Source: Paracamarosporium sp. OC-R06-R3
Taxonomy: Eukaryota; Ascomycota; Dothideomycetes; Pleosporales; Didymosphaeriaceae
Length of the DNA: 64,000 nucleotides
Reading direction: 5' to 3'
Assembly (NCBI GenBank): GCA_019828545.1
Contig: JACVRA010000113.1
Location: forward strand, 248,001-312,000
In this document: one piece after another, positions 1 to 12,021 of the stretch
Numbering within the stretch: position 1 is the first letter of the stretch
Layout of the letters: each line of letters begins with the position of its first letter
Program-made: the position numbers and the translations under genes
The notes under the pieces: model-generated
Database searches by the model: none
What the model saw: only the letters and a program-made list of their open reading frames with translations
Told to the model about the DNA's origin: nothing

Positions 1-2
1 CT

Positions 3-386
3 GATGCTAAAACCGCTCTTGAAGCCGCCAAGAACAAGCAGGCCCGTCTTAACGCGCTTGACGAGGAGAAGCGCAAGGACATTGAAGAGAAGGACCTGTG
101 GCTAAACGCAAAGCGAAGAGCACAAGGCGAGCGGGTACACGACGACCCGAAGTTGTTGAAAAAGAGTGTCAAACGTTTGGACAAGGCTAAAGCCAAGAGT
201 TCACGGGAGTGGGGCGACCGTAAAGAAGCAGTAGAGAAGGGCAAGGAGGCCAGACAGAAGAAGCGTGAGGAGAACTTACGGAAGCGGAGGGACGAGAAGG
301 GCGTGAAGGGTAAAAAGAAGGTCGGGAAGCCAGGAAAGAAGGTCAAGAAGCGGGCGGGCTTCGAAGGAACATTCAAAGCGAAATGA
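3..386 (+). CDS. RRP14: SURF6/Rrp14-family ribosome biogenesis protein, C-terminal part
   Basis: This is the 3' end of a gene that starts left of the window. The frame opens at base 3 and runs 127 codons to TGA at 384-386. The visible part is very basic. It carries the SURF6 family pattern: a DEEKRKDIEEKDLW-type start, then DDPKLLKKSVKR, then alternating K/R-E runs and a terminal GKKVGKPGKKVKKRAGFEG tail. SURF6/Rrp14 proteins are nucleolar factors for assembly of both ribosomal subunits, and the lysine-rich helix is their conserved C-terminal domain. No intron is needed in this part. The family call rests on the C-terminal pattern only, because the N-terminal domain is not in view. Confidence 0.85.
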   Translation, partial: DAKTALEAAKNKQARLNALDEEKRKDIEEKDLWLNAKRRAQGERVHDDPKLLKKSVKRLDKAKAKSSREWGDRKEAVEKGKEARQKKREENLRKRRDEKGVKGKKKVGKPGKKVKKRAGFEGTFKAK

Positions 387-883
387 AGGCAGTTTAAGCG
401 GGCCGTTCCAGATGCATTCTGAAAAAGCTCTTGTGTATATTGGATTAGCGTAGCATTATTGGCGTAGCGGCTGATGAATGGATACCTTCTTCTGCGTTTT
501 GAGGATCACGATTTGCTTGAATGATGTAGGTACGTTCGTTACTGTGTTTATTTGATCCTTGAAAAAGGACCAAAGTATGCTATCAGTGGGTGTACAGCTG
601 CAGGAGGGTATCAACCTGCTCAGTCGGCATTTGTCGCTGTTATCCAAGCTGAGCACCCATGTAAAATCAAATTGATCGTATCACGCTCGAACACAAGATC
701 CACGTGCAGATGCAGTCCTAGACGTTCGCTGATGTGGTGCTTTTTCACACTATATTGTGCCTACTCTAGTTACCCAAAAGACCGACGACGATTGAAGATG
801 ATACCACAAAGGAAATCAGAACTGCTGATACTACATTCTTCGGTCTAATATTTACACATCTGCACCTCATTCGATCCCCACCG
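387..883. other. Convergent 3' intergenic region
   Basis: This is the gap between the SURF6-like gene (plus strand) and the complex I subunit gene (minus strand), so it should hold two 3' untranslated regions facing each other. Short open frames on both strands lack family resemblance or codon structure. I see no RNA gene or repeat. Confidence 0.5.
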
Positions 884-1696
<813 letters not shown>

Positions 1697-2108
1697 TGTG
1701 TGTCGTGGGGTGGTCGCGGCGCTGGGGGTTGTCGAGGTGCGAGGTTGCGATGAAGTTGGAGCTTGTTGCGTTCCTGCTTAATCAAGTCGGCTGTGATTGG
1801 CTGCAGTTGGCTGCAATATTGTCGACGTCAAGTCGACGAGCGACGTAAGAGAGGCAAACTCTGAGCCGCCAAAGTCGAAGAGGGCGGCTTCTCTGTGTGT
1901 CTGGGGGTCGAAATCTAGGCCTTGGGTATTCCACCTACTTATCTAGACGCCCGTCAAGGTGGTATGCGTATTGCCGGAAGTGAGGTCGATGCTCTTCGCT
2001 TAGTCAGGCAAAGCTCGCAGGAACTTTGAGCTAGCGAAGGGCCGAGCATCAACTCTATCCACCTCAGTCTCGACATCCTCCGCCCCAATACCTCCAACAC
2101 CGTTCACA
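1697..2108. promoter_or_regulatory. Shared divergent promoter of two complex I genes
   Basis: This 412-bp gap separates the start codons of the 23 kDa Fe-S subunit (minus) and the mitochondrial acyl carrier protein (plus). It contains an inverted CCAAT (ATTGG, 1796-1800), a 9-bp direct repeat TTGGCTGCA at 1797-1805 and 1807-1815, and two GTCGAC palindromes at 1821-1826 and 1832-1837. A bidirectional promoter is inferred from geometry. The factors that bind it are unknown. Confidence 0.6.
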
Positions 2109-2790
2109 ATGTTCCGCACAGCTCTCGTCAGGTCCGCAAGGCAAGCCGTCCGTGCCGCACCCCGGTGGCAGGCCCCAATTGCTCGTCCCGTTGCGCGAAG
2201 CTCCCTGTTCCAGGCGAAGCACGCCGCTCCTTCTGTGCGCTTCCAGGCAATCCGATGCTATGCCTCATCAGCCGGTCTGGCAAAGGACGAGGTCGAGGGC
2301 AGGATAATGGATCTGTTGAAGAACTTTGACAAGGTAATGGCGCTTTGATGGCACATTTAGGGCTTTGGCTAATCCGGGACAGGTCACGGATACCTCCAAG
2401 GTGCATAGCAAAACGTGATAACAATCCGCACAATAGCTTACGCGATCCAGTTGAACGGCGAGTCGCACTTCCACAATGACCTTGGCTTGGACAGTCTTGA
2501 CACCGTAGAGGTGGTTATGGCGATTGAGGAGGTTAGTCAAGAAGCAGGAAACATACTTCGGACGCAGGTCTGACGGCATCACAGGAGTTCAGCATCGAGA
2601 TCCCAGACAAGGAGGCGGACGCCATCCACAGCGGTATGTCAATTGACCCCCCCTTGACCACTCCAGTGTTGATGATATCACAGTCAAGCAAGCAGTCGAC
2701 TACATCCTGGCCCAGCCCGATGGTAAGACCCCTCCATCAAGTGCGGCATGAATCGAGAACGGCAGTGACTAATGGACCGCAGCGCACTAG
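2109..2790 (+). CDS. ACP1: Mitochondrial acyl carrier protein (complex I-associated ACP)
   Basis: Six exons: 2109-2333, 2383-2400, 2451-2531, 2585-2633, 2684-2722 and 2783-2790, giving 139 residues. All introns are GT-AG, 49-60 nt. The first ~60 residues form an Arg/Ala-rich mitochondrial presequence. The ACP fold follows, with the 4'-phosphopantetheine attachment motif DLGLDSLDTVEV (Ser96), then MAIEEEFSIEIPDKEAD and the ending ILAQPDAH. In mitochondria ACP carries acyl chains for type II fatty acid and lipoate synthesis and is a structural subunit of complex I. Exon 2 is only 18 nt (VTDTSK) and the last exon is 8 nt (the rest of an Ala codon, His, stop). Both are required to rebuild the conserved sequence. 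The 3' splice site at 2683/2684 was chosen over one at 2666 because it gives AIHSVKQAVDYIL. Confidence 0.93.
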
Positions 2791-3280
2791 ATGAAAGTCT
2801 CTGGGCGGGTTGCTAGATATCGAAGACACGGCTAGGAAATGGGTGGGCGGAGGCTACCCTGGCGTTGCTATATATATTCCTCCGCATGTATAACAGTCGC
2901 CTGGATCGGCATCTTTTGTATTTGGTGATAGAAAATGGATGCTACCCACTTCTCAGCCTCTGCAGCGTAGAACTTGCGGTGCGCGTGCTGCCGCGTTCCA
3001 AAATATTTAGGCGCTAAGAGTGTCGTGTTGAATCCCACGCCAGCGTCTGCTCCTCCGTGACACAGCCCCGGTCTAAACACATTTACGTCTCCTCTCTTTG
3101 CAGGCCACAAAGTCCGCTCTCTCCCACTGCGTTCGCCGTGTCGCGTCTGGCCCTAGCTTTCCGCAACGCATATGCAGCCCTAGCGACGGAGCGATCGCAT
3201 CCCTGCGCCTCAGAGAAGCCTCACCCCCAATACCCTAACAAAGGCTCCGACCACCCCGCCCGTTCCACGCAAACAACCAG
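2791..3280. other. Intergenic: ACP 3' UTR and VPS74 upstream region
   Basis: A same-strand gap of 490 bp holding the 3' untranslated region of the ACP gene, with an AT stretch near 2868-2880, and the leader of VPS74. Short frames on both strands show no family pattern. No RNA gene is visible. Confidence 0.5.
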
Positions 3281-4497
3281 ATGGCTACCACGACGTCTGG
3301 TTTGACCCGCCGACGAGGAGGAGGCGCGGCCACCAACAATGGTGAAGACGAATCCAGCCGCGTCTCCAGCCCCGTGCCGAAGCGCAACGACGACCGCACC
3401 CCCGAGACCTCCTACGAGAACTCAGCCAATGGCCACAAGATCGCATTCGACCCGCGGGACATCAGCGAAAGCGCAGAGCGCAACAAGCAGCCCAAACTGA
3501 CGTTGATGGAGGAGGTGATCCTTATGGGACTGAAGGACAAGCAGGTGCGCGCAGGCAGACGCCGCGGCCGGCCATGGGCTGATTATGGAATAGGGATACC
3601 TATCTTTCTGGAACGACAACATCTCATACGCACTCCGAGGATGTATAGTCATAGAGCTGGCCTTCCGTGGCCGCATTAGCATGCAGAAGGACTCGTCACG
3701 ACGGAGATTTCCTCTCGCTGATCGGGTCATCGAGGTTATTGACGACACACTCACGGGCGAAGTACTGCTAGACGAGGCGCTCAAAATGATGAAGACGAGT
3801 GAGAAGATGAGCGTAAACTCCTGGATCGACCTCATGAGCGGTATGTGACTATGCTGCCGTCAGCTCGACGTTGGCACGCGTATGTTGACAAGTAGCACAG
3901 GAGAGACATGGAACCTTATGAAGATCGGCTACCAGCTTAAACAGGTGCGCGAACGCTTGTGCAAGGGCCTCGTCGACAAGGGAATCCTCCGCACGGAGAA
4001 GAAGAACTTCCTTCTCTTCGACATGGCCACACACCCGGTTGCGGATGGAGGCGCAAAGGAGGAGATCAGGCGACGGGTCCGGAATGTTCTGACCAGCCGC
4101 ACCGTTGTTCTAGCTGCGAGCCAGTTCCTGCCCGAAGAGCTAGAGTTTAGATACCTGCGGACGATTGTTATGGTGTGCGCCGCTTACGCTGCAAATGTTT
4201 TGGAGAACGCCCTTACCACACTTGGACATGAGGCGAGGGAGCGCGCATTTGCTCAGGTTGATGAGTTGCTTGCAGAGTACTCTCAATGGCCATTTGCGAG
4301 ACGGGCGGGTGGCTCTGGTGGTGTCGGCGCGAATCTAGGCCAAGTTATCAACGACGAGATCAACAACGCGAAGGACAAGGAGCTGCAGCTAGAGGTGAGT
4401 ACCAATGCCTGCGCTTTGCTCCGAACAACGCTAACAATGGCTTCAGGTGGTTGCGGCATGCTTGAGCGTCTTCACAAGGCTTGATTCGCTACTCTAA
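3281..4497 (+). CDS. VPS74: Golgi phosphoprotein 3 homolog Vps74 (GPP34 family)
   Basis: Four exons: 3281-3544, 3594-3840, 3901-4394 and 4447-4497, giving 351 residues. Introns are 49, 60 and 52 nt. A polar Arg/Gly/Ser-rich head (about 1-70) precedes the GPP34 domain. The domain begins [24 protein letters not shown] and carries the pocket residues expected for PI4P binding: Trp94 and Arg103 have the W-x8-R spacing of GOLPH3. The domain runs through [18 protein letters not shown] to the closing [16 protein letters not shown] helix. Vps74 is a peripheral Golgi protein that binds PI4P and retains glycosyltransferases through their cytosolic tails. The length matches fungal homologs. The last exon encodes 16 residues plus stop and is needed for the conserved C-terminus. 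Confidence 0.95.
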
Positions 4498-5663
4498 GCC
4501 CGTTCTCCTCAGATGCTAACAACCTATCAAAGAACATCAGGGGCTTTAGGCATGATTAAGAACGATATCCGGTCGCTAAAATAAGGGTTTTCGATTTATG
4601 AAGGGCACAGGCAGCAGGGAGCAGGCGAGCGATCGAGCACATGGAGGCCAGGATGAAAAGCCGGTCGTGTCATTCTTGTCATCAATTCGTATCTCTAGCG
4701 TTTTCCTTGATGGCACTCGATTGATCGATTGATGGAATGGGATCGATATCGGGGGCAATGGCGTCTCTCGGACCATAGCAGTATTCCGCTTCTTATGGGT
4801 GTATTGCAAGCGGGATTATTTCTGTATTTCCCTGGCTGGACTAATGTTACACTTTGAAATGTGCATGAGCTACTGCTTGGGTCTGATTGCTCTATGGTAT
4901 ACTCGTTGCACTGTATGTGTTGCCACATCTCCCTCTGTCCTTTCCCATAGCAGGAAATGGGGCAGTTTCGTCTTATCCGTCTCAGCCAGTGCAGAACACG
5001 TCCAGCACCTTGTTCACACATGAATGGGTACGTCACGTGCACGTCGCCACGTATGGAACCGCAGCCAGGTGCAAAAACGAGGACCCTCGTCTCGGCAAAA
5101 GCGTGCCTGGCTCGAGGCAATCCGGAGAAGAGAAACGACCCCAGACCAGCGGCTGTCGGGAGCGGTGTTGTCTGCGGGGCGGGCTCGCGGTTCGGCCTGG
5201 GCGCTGAAACGAAGGTAGCGGCGCATTCTGCCTGCTGGCTTTGCGACACTCCACTCACTGACCGCATTCCGAGCAAATAAGCCGCCCGCGCCCGAACGGC
5301 TCCCGGCACTGTAGCTGTGGCCCAAGGAACCTTTTTCGGAGGAGCCAATCTTCGCCTGCTGAGCCGCTCTCGCGCGCGTCTGCTTGCCCCGAACCCGTGA
5401 CCGCAGGCCCCAATCGGCACCACCTTCCTGCCCTCAGCCAAACAGAGGCCCAGCCCCAGAACGCGCAATTTGCATGACCCATCGGTATGTGCAGCCTCCA
5501 GCCCTCTCGTCCGTCCTGCCTGGCGACCTGCGACGCCGCCGCCGTCGCCGTGTTTTGTTGCGCAGCCCCTGTCGCCGCCATCATGTGTACGCTAACCGTG
5601 CTTCGCAGCCGCCACGAGTCGCGGGTTCCTCTGCCGCATCGCTCGCTGACCTGAAGGCTCGAC
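4498..5663. other. Intergenic: VPS74 3' region and SNF5 upstream region
   Basis: About 1.17 kb without a supported gene. Features seen are a short GATT/GATC-rich repeat at about 4719-4737, a GC-rich stretch from about 5040, and a CGC/GCC triplet run at 5531-5550 in the probable SNF5 leader. The overlapping frames on both strands at 4950-5900 are GC-driven and show no domain. Confidence 0.45.
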
Positions 5664-8121
5664 ATGCCCTCCACCTCGTCCGACTCGCATCCCGACGCGT
5701 CTCCCGCGCACAATGGAGTGAAGGCCGCCCAGCAGCCCGACGCCCCTGCCGCCGCCCATGGTCCCGAGCCCGCGTCTGACGAGAACGGCGCCATCCGCGA
5801 AGGAAAACTAAAGGCCAAGGCAGTCCTCGCAGCCTCGGGCGTGCAGATGGACGCGGCTGCTGCCGACAAGCAAGAGGGGCGCACCGACGTGGGCACCCCG
5901 ACACAAGACGAAGGGGTCAATGGCGCGTCGCCGAGTCGCAAACGGTCGCGCTCCGGCTCGCGCAAGCCCTCACACACGCCCACGCGCGAGGCTCCGATGA
6001 ACGAGGAAAAGCAAAAGGCTCTGCTGGATCAGATGATCCAGCGCGACTTGAGAGGCGCGTCCTATGTGCTGGAGAAACGCGCGCTCGGGAAGATCGCCAC
6101 AGACGAACTCAAAGACGAGATCAAGTATTATCAGGAAATACGAGCCCACAACGCGGCGCGTGTATTTGGCCCTGGGTACAGAGGCTACGGCAATAGCATC
6201 ACCGACCTCCCTCCCGTGCAAGGGTTTGCCCTCAAATATCCCGCGCACTGCAAACCGCCAGCGAATCGTAGAGCGAGACGACTGCCGCTGAAGAAGGAGA
6301 ACGTGGAGCTCCAATCGGATGTCATAGAAGAGCTGGTCCCCGTGCGGTTAGACATTGAATTGGACAAGATAAAGCTGCGAGACACGTTTACGTGGAACTT
6401 GCACGACCGGTACACGACTTCAGAGCTATTTGCTGAGCACCTGGTAGAGGATTTTCGAGTTCCTCCTGAGATACGGGAGCCTGTTAAACAACAGGTCAAC
6501 CGCGAAATTCAAGAGCAGCTGCAGGACTTTTACCCGCATGCCTTCTTCGACGACGAAGCACTCGATCCGACCCTGCCTTATACTGCATACAAAAACGATG
6601 AAATGCGGGTATTGATCAAGCTGAATATTGCTATCGGACAGCACACTCTTGTGGATCAATTCGAATGGGAGATCAACAATCCGCAGAATTCCCCAGAGGA
6701 GTTCGCAAGACAGACTGCGGCTGACCTTTCGTTGTCTGGAGAATTCACAACAGCTATCGCACACTCGATACGGGAGCAGTGTCAGATGTTCACGAAGAGT
6801 TTGTATATCACTGGTCACCCATTCGACGGGCGACCTGTTGAAGATACGGATATTCGAGATAACTTCCTACCTTCTCCGATACCGACTGTCTTCCGACAGA
6901 TGCAATCTGCGAAAGACTTCTCTCCATACCTTTACGAATTGAGCGAGGCTGAGTTGGAGAGGGCCGAACTTTCTATCATGCGCGAGCAACGGCGTCAGAA
7001 ACGATCGGTCAATCGACGCGGAGGACCAGCGTTACCAGACCTCAAGGACAGACAACGTACTGTCCGCACTCTGATCGTTTCCTCTGTTCTGCCTGGTGCT
7101 GCCGAAACTATAGAAGACAGTCACCTTTTCAAAGCCGTGCGGAAGGCCAGGGAACGTCGTCGTGGCATTGATGACGACTCGGATGAATCAGATAGCGACG
7201 AATCAGTTCCAGAATCTCCTGCGCCTTCCATGATGACGGGTGGGACAGCACGAACAAGAGGCATGCGCGGAGCTGCTACCGCAGCACAGGCAGCGATGCG
7301 GTCGGCCATGGGGCGGTCGATGACACCTGAGATATCTATTCTTCAACAGAGCCAACACGAATCCAGAACAGCGAGACAATTGAGATATGATGCCCGAGAA
7401 GAGAGCGTGGCATCAGAGCCAAATAGGCTGATTGTCAAACTCAAGATATCGCCAGCCAAGTTCAGGGAATATCTGCGAAATCCAAAAGCTTTCCTCCAGA
7501 AGCCTGCGTCAACACCGATGATGGCACCTACACCTACACCTGCCCGTAGCACCCCCGGAGCGAATTCCATGCCGCCACCACCTTCACCGGCCGTACCACC
7601 TCGTACCACTCCTGCGCCTACAGCTTCGTCAGTTACGGCCTCACCTCAGCCTCCCTCTACTCCCACTCCGACCGCGCAGTCGCAGCAGAAATGGCACTAC
7701 TATCCTGATGGTCGAGCGGATGCGCCCTGGCCGATGCCACAAGGAGCTCAGCCAGTAAGCTACGGACATTCCTTATAAGATATCTAGAGACTGACCTAAG
7801 TAGGCTCCCCCACCTCCGTGGCTACAGGAAGCACTTCAAGAGTTGCAGCGAAAGAACCCCGCCGACCGTTTCGAAGCGACCATGCGATACAGTATCATCG
7901 ATCAGAACACGCTGCAAAGCGTCAAACCTGACTCATTCGCGACATCGACATCGCTACCTCCAAGTCACAAGGCACAATTTCTCCCTAGAATTCGCTGCTT
8001 GGATTGTCCCGGCAAATTGTACAATTCTGGCCCTGAACAGACGGTTGGCAATTTCCAAACACATCTCAACAACAAGCAGCATAAACAGAACGTCGACAAG
8101 CGCAATGGGAAGGCGACTTAA
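5664..8121 (+). CDS. SNF5: SWI/SNF chromatin-remodelling complex subunit Snf5 (SMARCB1 family)
   Basis: Two exons, 5664-7754 and 7804-8121, with a 49-nt intron, giving 802 residues. A polar, Ala/Pro/Asp-rich N-terminus (about 1-110) is followed by a charged helical stretch and then the SNF5 domain. The two SNF5 repeats are visible: LVPVRLDIELDKIKLRDTFTWN..., then the second repeat with RVLIKLNIAIGQHTLVDQFEWEINN and LSLSGEFTTAIAHSIREQ. Downstream comes the fungal block RQKRSVNRRGGPALPDLKDRQRT. The C-terminus is Pro/Thr-rich, then has a Cys/His segment (CLDC...HLNNKQHK) resembling a small zinc finger. Snf5 is a core SWI/SNF subunit. Sfh1 of RSC is the paralog to consider, but the repeat wording and the RRGGPALPDLKDR block fit Snf5 of filamentous fungi. 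Confidence 0.93.
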
Positions 8122-8720
8122 GTCCTGGATCTTTGTCGATGCGACGTGACTACTTTGAATTGAATCTGGCTTAAGTTGGATCACTGCAGGCGTTCCCATG
8201 TAAATCGAGAAGATTCGTTCACGTTATTTGTACAAACAAGAAATCATGTTATCATTCTAGAAGCGTATTCATATCGGTCAATCGTCTTTTTGAGTGGGTT
8301 GCAAGGTATATGGTGCAAGGGGGTTGAGTGCGAACGTGGGCTTGGGTTGACGTTTTCATTTGCCGAGCGAGGTTCGCAACCAGGTGCCGAATTGGAAGGT
8401 CAATAGAACGACAACCTTGCTTGAATCGCATGTGGGCGTAGATCTACCGTCGTATGGGGGCAAACGGAAGATCGATATAGCGCCCGACGTTGCTGCAATT
8501 TCCAGCATTGCATATGAGGGGTGGAAGAGATCGGTTCCCAATTCGCGATTTTGTTTATAATAAGCTTTGTGTTTTGCGTGACGTGACCTTTAGAATCTAT
8601 TCCACTGTGATTACTTGAAGATTAGGACTGTTCACTCTCGAGCTTCGACTCCAGACTGAAATCCTGCCTGGTGTTCGTCACGTGCACTATCCTCGGCCGA
8701 CGACATTGACGACGTCAAAG
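8122..8720. other. Intergenic: SNF5 3' UTR and upstream region of a secreted phosphodiesterase-fold gene
   Basis: 599 bp, AT-richer toward 8200-8300 as expected of a 3' UTR. A CACGTG palindrome lies at 8679-8684, about 37 bp upstream of the next start codon. No other feature is supported. Confidence 0.45.
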
Positions 8721-9996
8721 ATGCTTTCTTCTCTTTTCAATGGTGTGCTTCTTGTAGGAGCGTTCATCATGAAAGCACAGGCAGACATTCCAATCCGTAT
8801 CATTTCGCACAACATTCGATATGCTACGACAAGTCCGTTCACAGGTACGTCCTTTCCCATGCAGGATGGGGTTCGAAAAGGAAGACGCTGCTATTGAGTC
8901 TATGTAGTTTCATTGCTGGATTATTTGCGTTGTGTCTTCAGCGAACCCTTCGTGTTACCATTCTAGCCTAACAAACTTCCAGGAGAGAGGCCGTGGGCGG
9001 ACCGAAAAGCGCTCGTGATCAACGAGCTGAAATACAACACTTTGTATAATGCAGAGGCATTCGTGTGCTTGCAGGAGGTGCTTGACGCTCAATTGACAGA
9101 CGTAATGGGCGGGTTAGGTCCAGACTGTGAGTAAAATGGGTCTGCTACCGCTGTGTTATGGTTGGGGATACGCTGACCAGGAGCTCGCAGGGGACTATAT
9201 CGGTGTAGGCAGGGATGATGGGAAAAAGGCAGGAGAGTATAGTCCGATCATCTTCCGGAAAGCAGTATGGAAGGTCGACACGTGGAAGACCGTCTGGTTG
9301 AGCGAAACACCCGACAAGCCAAGCAAAGGATGGGATGCCGCATCCGTCCGCATCGTCACCGTCGGCACATTTGTTCACCAAGCATCCAAACAAAAGGTCA
9401 TTGGAATGTGCACCCATCTCGACGGTAAGCAATGCCAGGGCACAAAATGGATGCCCGTGTTGTCGATTGTCTGAAACTCTCAGACTTAGCACTTGTGCCT
9501 GGAGTTTTCAGATAATGACCGCTGCTTAAGGCACCTACTTCCACCCAGTCCTTCGATTTCTGGACATTACACTGACTTTATACCCCCACCATCAGACCAA
9601 GGCGTCACGTCGCGCACCGAGTCGGCAAAGCTCATCATCAAGGTCGTGAACGAAACCACTCACAACAGCACTACTTCGGCTCCTCTCCCTGTGTTCCTTG
9701 GTGGCGACCTCAACTCTGAACCTTCTGGGTCTGCGTACCAAATTCTGAATGCAAAAGACTCAGCCTTGCAGGTAGTCAAAGACGTTGCGCCGTGGAAGTA
9801 CGGGAACGTGGAGACGTTTACGGGGTTTCAGGATAGCAGTGCGAAGACTGAGCTGGACCATGTCTTTGTAGACCGGAGAGCGGGGGTATGGGAAGCAAAG
9901 GGGTTTGCGGTGCTGCCAAACAAGTTCGACGATGGGGTGTATGGGAGTGACCATCGGGCCGTGGTAGGGGATGTGGTATTGAAGGTCGCGGCATGA
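8721..9996 (+). CDS. Secreted endonuclease/exonuclease/phosphatase-family protein
   Basis: Four exons: 8721-8844, 8983-9126, 9191-9424 and 9596-9996, giving 300 residues. Introns are 138, 64 and 171 nt. Residues 1-21 form a signal peptide (hydrophobic LFNGVLLVGAFI, ending AQA). The DNase I-like fold is shown by HNIRYA, then LQEVLDAQ (metal-binding Glu), HLDDQG, GDLNSEPSG (catalytic Asp/Asn), and the terminal GSDHRAVV (catalytic Asp-His). The DHVFVD segment is also typical. Fungal relatives are secreted or cell-surface phosphohydrolases whose substrates are mostly unknown, so sphingomyelinase, inositol phosphatase or nuclease activity cannot be chosen. The start at 8721 was preferred over an upstream non-ATG frame because it places the signal peptide at the N-terminus. 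The introns here are longer than the window norm. Confidence 0.87.
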
Positions 9997-10205
9997 TTTG
10001 AGATAGTTACAGTTGGTGAATGCCACTCGGCGAAGCATGTGCTCATCACACATGTATGGCCGTGACTACGTAATTAGCGGAGGCTTAAGCGAGCACTCGA
10101 GATGTGCCCCGCAGTGCTCGAGAAAAGAGGGGCAGCACGACAAAACAAGCGGACGCACTCGGCGGCTCCCACACCTCAACCCACTCCGTACCTTGGTCCT
10201 TCAAG

Positions 10206-12021
10206 ATGGCCGAAGAAGCAGCCACCGTTGGTAAGGCCCCCGGCCCGGCTTGAGCACGCCGTGCAATGCGTGGCGCGTCGACGCCTGCAGTGGCCGTGGC
10301 GTCGACTCATGTGTCGTGTGCTAACTGTGTGCGCCTGCCAGATTACACGCTCGCGAACCCCGACACCTTGACCAAGTACAAGACGGCCGCTACCATCGCC
10401 GAGAAGGTCCTCAAGGAAGTCTCAGGTGCGTCCATCAAGTCCACGGGCGCAAGACCTGTGGCGGGCTGACCGGCTGCAGGATGGATCAAGGCCGACGCCA
10501 ACATTGTCGAGCTCTGTGAGCGCGGCGACAAGCTCCTAGAGGAAGAGACAGCCAAGGTGTACAAGGGCAAGAAGATCTCCAAGGGCATTGGGCACTGCAC
10601 CACCATTTCCCCGAGCTCCTACATCACGCCATACACGCCTCTGAAATCCGACCCCGAGGAAGCCGCAACTACACTCAAGGAGGGCGAGATCGTCAAGATC
10701 CAGCTAGGCGCTCAGATCGATGGCTTCCCCGCCATTGTCTGCGACTCCGTCCTGGTGGGCGGCTCTGACGACGTCAGTGGCCGTGAAGCAGACCTCTTCC
10801 TGGCCACCCACTACGCAAACGAATTGCTTCTGAGGCTCATGGTCCCTCCTGGGCTTGTTCCCGCAACTGGTACCGAGGAAGAGCAGAAGAAGGCAGCTAC
10901 AAGGAAGCCCTACACTCAGTCTCAGATCACCCAACTGCTAGAGAAAGTGGTGTCTGCCTATGACTGCAATCTCGTCGAGAGCACCACCATCTGGCTATTC
11001 GAGCACAACGAAATCGAGGCCAAGAAGAAAATTATTCTAGCTCCTGGCGAAGGAGTAAAGGGTGAGGGTCTCCCTGAAGTCGGTGAGGTGTGGGGTGTGG
11101 AGATGGGTGTCAGCTTGGGTTCTGGCAAGGTCAAGACCATCGACAACAAGCGTACGACCCTTCACCGCCGTACCGCTACGACATACGGTCTCAAGCGCCC
11201 AACTTCCAGGCAACTGTTGTCTGAGGTCGTCAAGAAGTTTGGCACGTTTCCTTTCAGCTTGAGGCAGCTCGACGATGAGAAGGCCGCCAAGGTCGGCGTC
11301 ATCGAATGCGTACGTGGTGGCGTTCTTCGCCAGTATGAAGTAGTAGGCGACAAGAACAACGACCCTGTTGCCAGGCTGTTCTCCACCATTGGTACGTCCG
11401 CAACCTGCCCTTTCGATGTCCCCATCGTACATAGGTCAGGACTTATCTGAATCACCCCCAAACTAATCGTTCCATAGCTGTCACCAAGAATGGTATCACG
11501 CGCCTGAGCCAACCTTCCGCGCTCGATGTTTCCAAATACAAGACCGATAAGAAGATCACAGACGAGGAAATCCTTAAGATCCTAGAGCAGCCCATCGGCA
11601 AATCTTCGTAAGTCGTCTTATGTCCCTAACCCACCCTACATCATGTTCTTTCAGAGCGGGGCAATGCAAGAAATTGGATGCCTTGCCGACGGTGTTCTCC
11701 CCGTGTGACTCCAGGATGCGCAATATTGAAGCGGGTAAAACTACAGTGAGCGTCTAAGCGAGCTGCTACGCTTTGCAAATCTGCGCATATATTGAATATG
11801 CTGGAGTTACACAGATATAGAATGGGCCTGCGGAAGATATTCGATTTCTCTCATCAACCGCTATGATCCATAACATGTAGCCTGGAGGACGTGTAGCCAT
11901 CTACGAAGCATGCTAATCATCGCTTAACTCTAGTTCCAAGAACCGAAAGAAGAAGAAGAAGCCTGCTAAGAAGGCTGCTGCTGCAGGCGGTGGTGACGAG
12001 GAGGAGAGCGACGACGAGTAA
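10206..12021 (+). CDS. cdb4: EBP1/PA2G4-like protein (Cdb4; inactive methionine aminopeptidase fold)
   Basis: Five exons: 10206-10230, 10342-10425, 10480-11391, 11478-11607 and 11934-12021, giving 412 residues. The start MAEEAATVDYTLANPDTLTKY and the pita-bread fold blocks GWIKADANIVELCERGD, KGIGHCTTISPSSYI and GEIVKIQLGAQIDGF match proliferation-associated 2G4 proteins. These resemble type 2 methionine aminopeptidases but lack the metal ligands. Family members bind ribosomes near the tunnel exit, or RNA and curved DNA. The last exon encodes a lysine-rich then acidic tail (KNRKKKKKPAKK...DEEESDDE). It is separated by a 326-nt intron, far longer than usual here, and a good acceptor inside that intron could give a different C-terminus (see findings). 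Confidence 0.92.
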
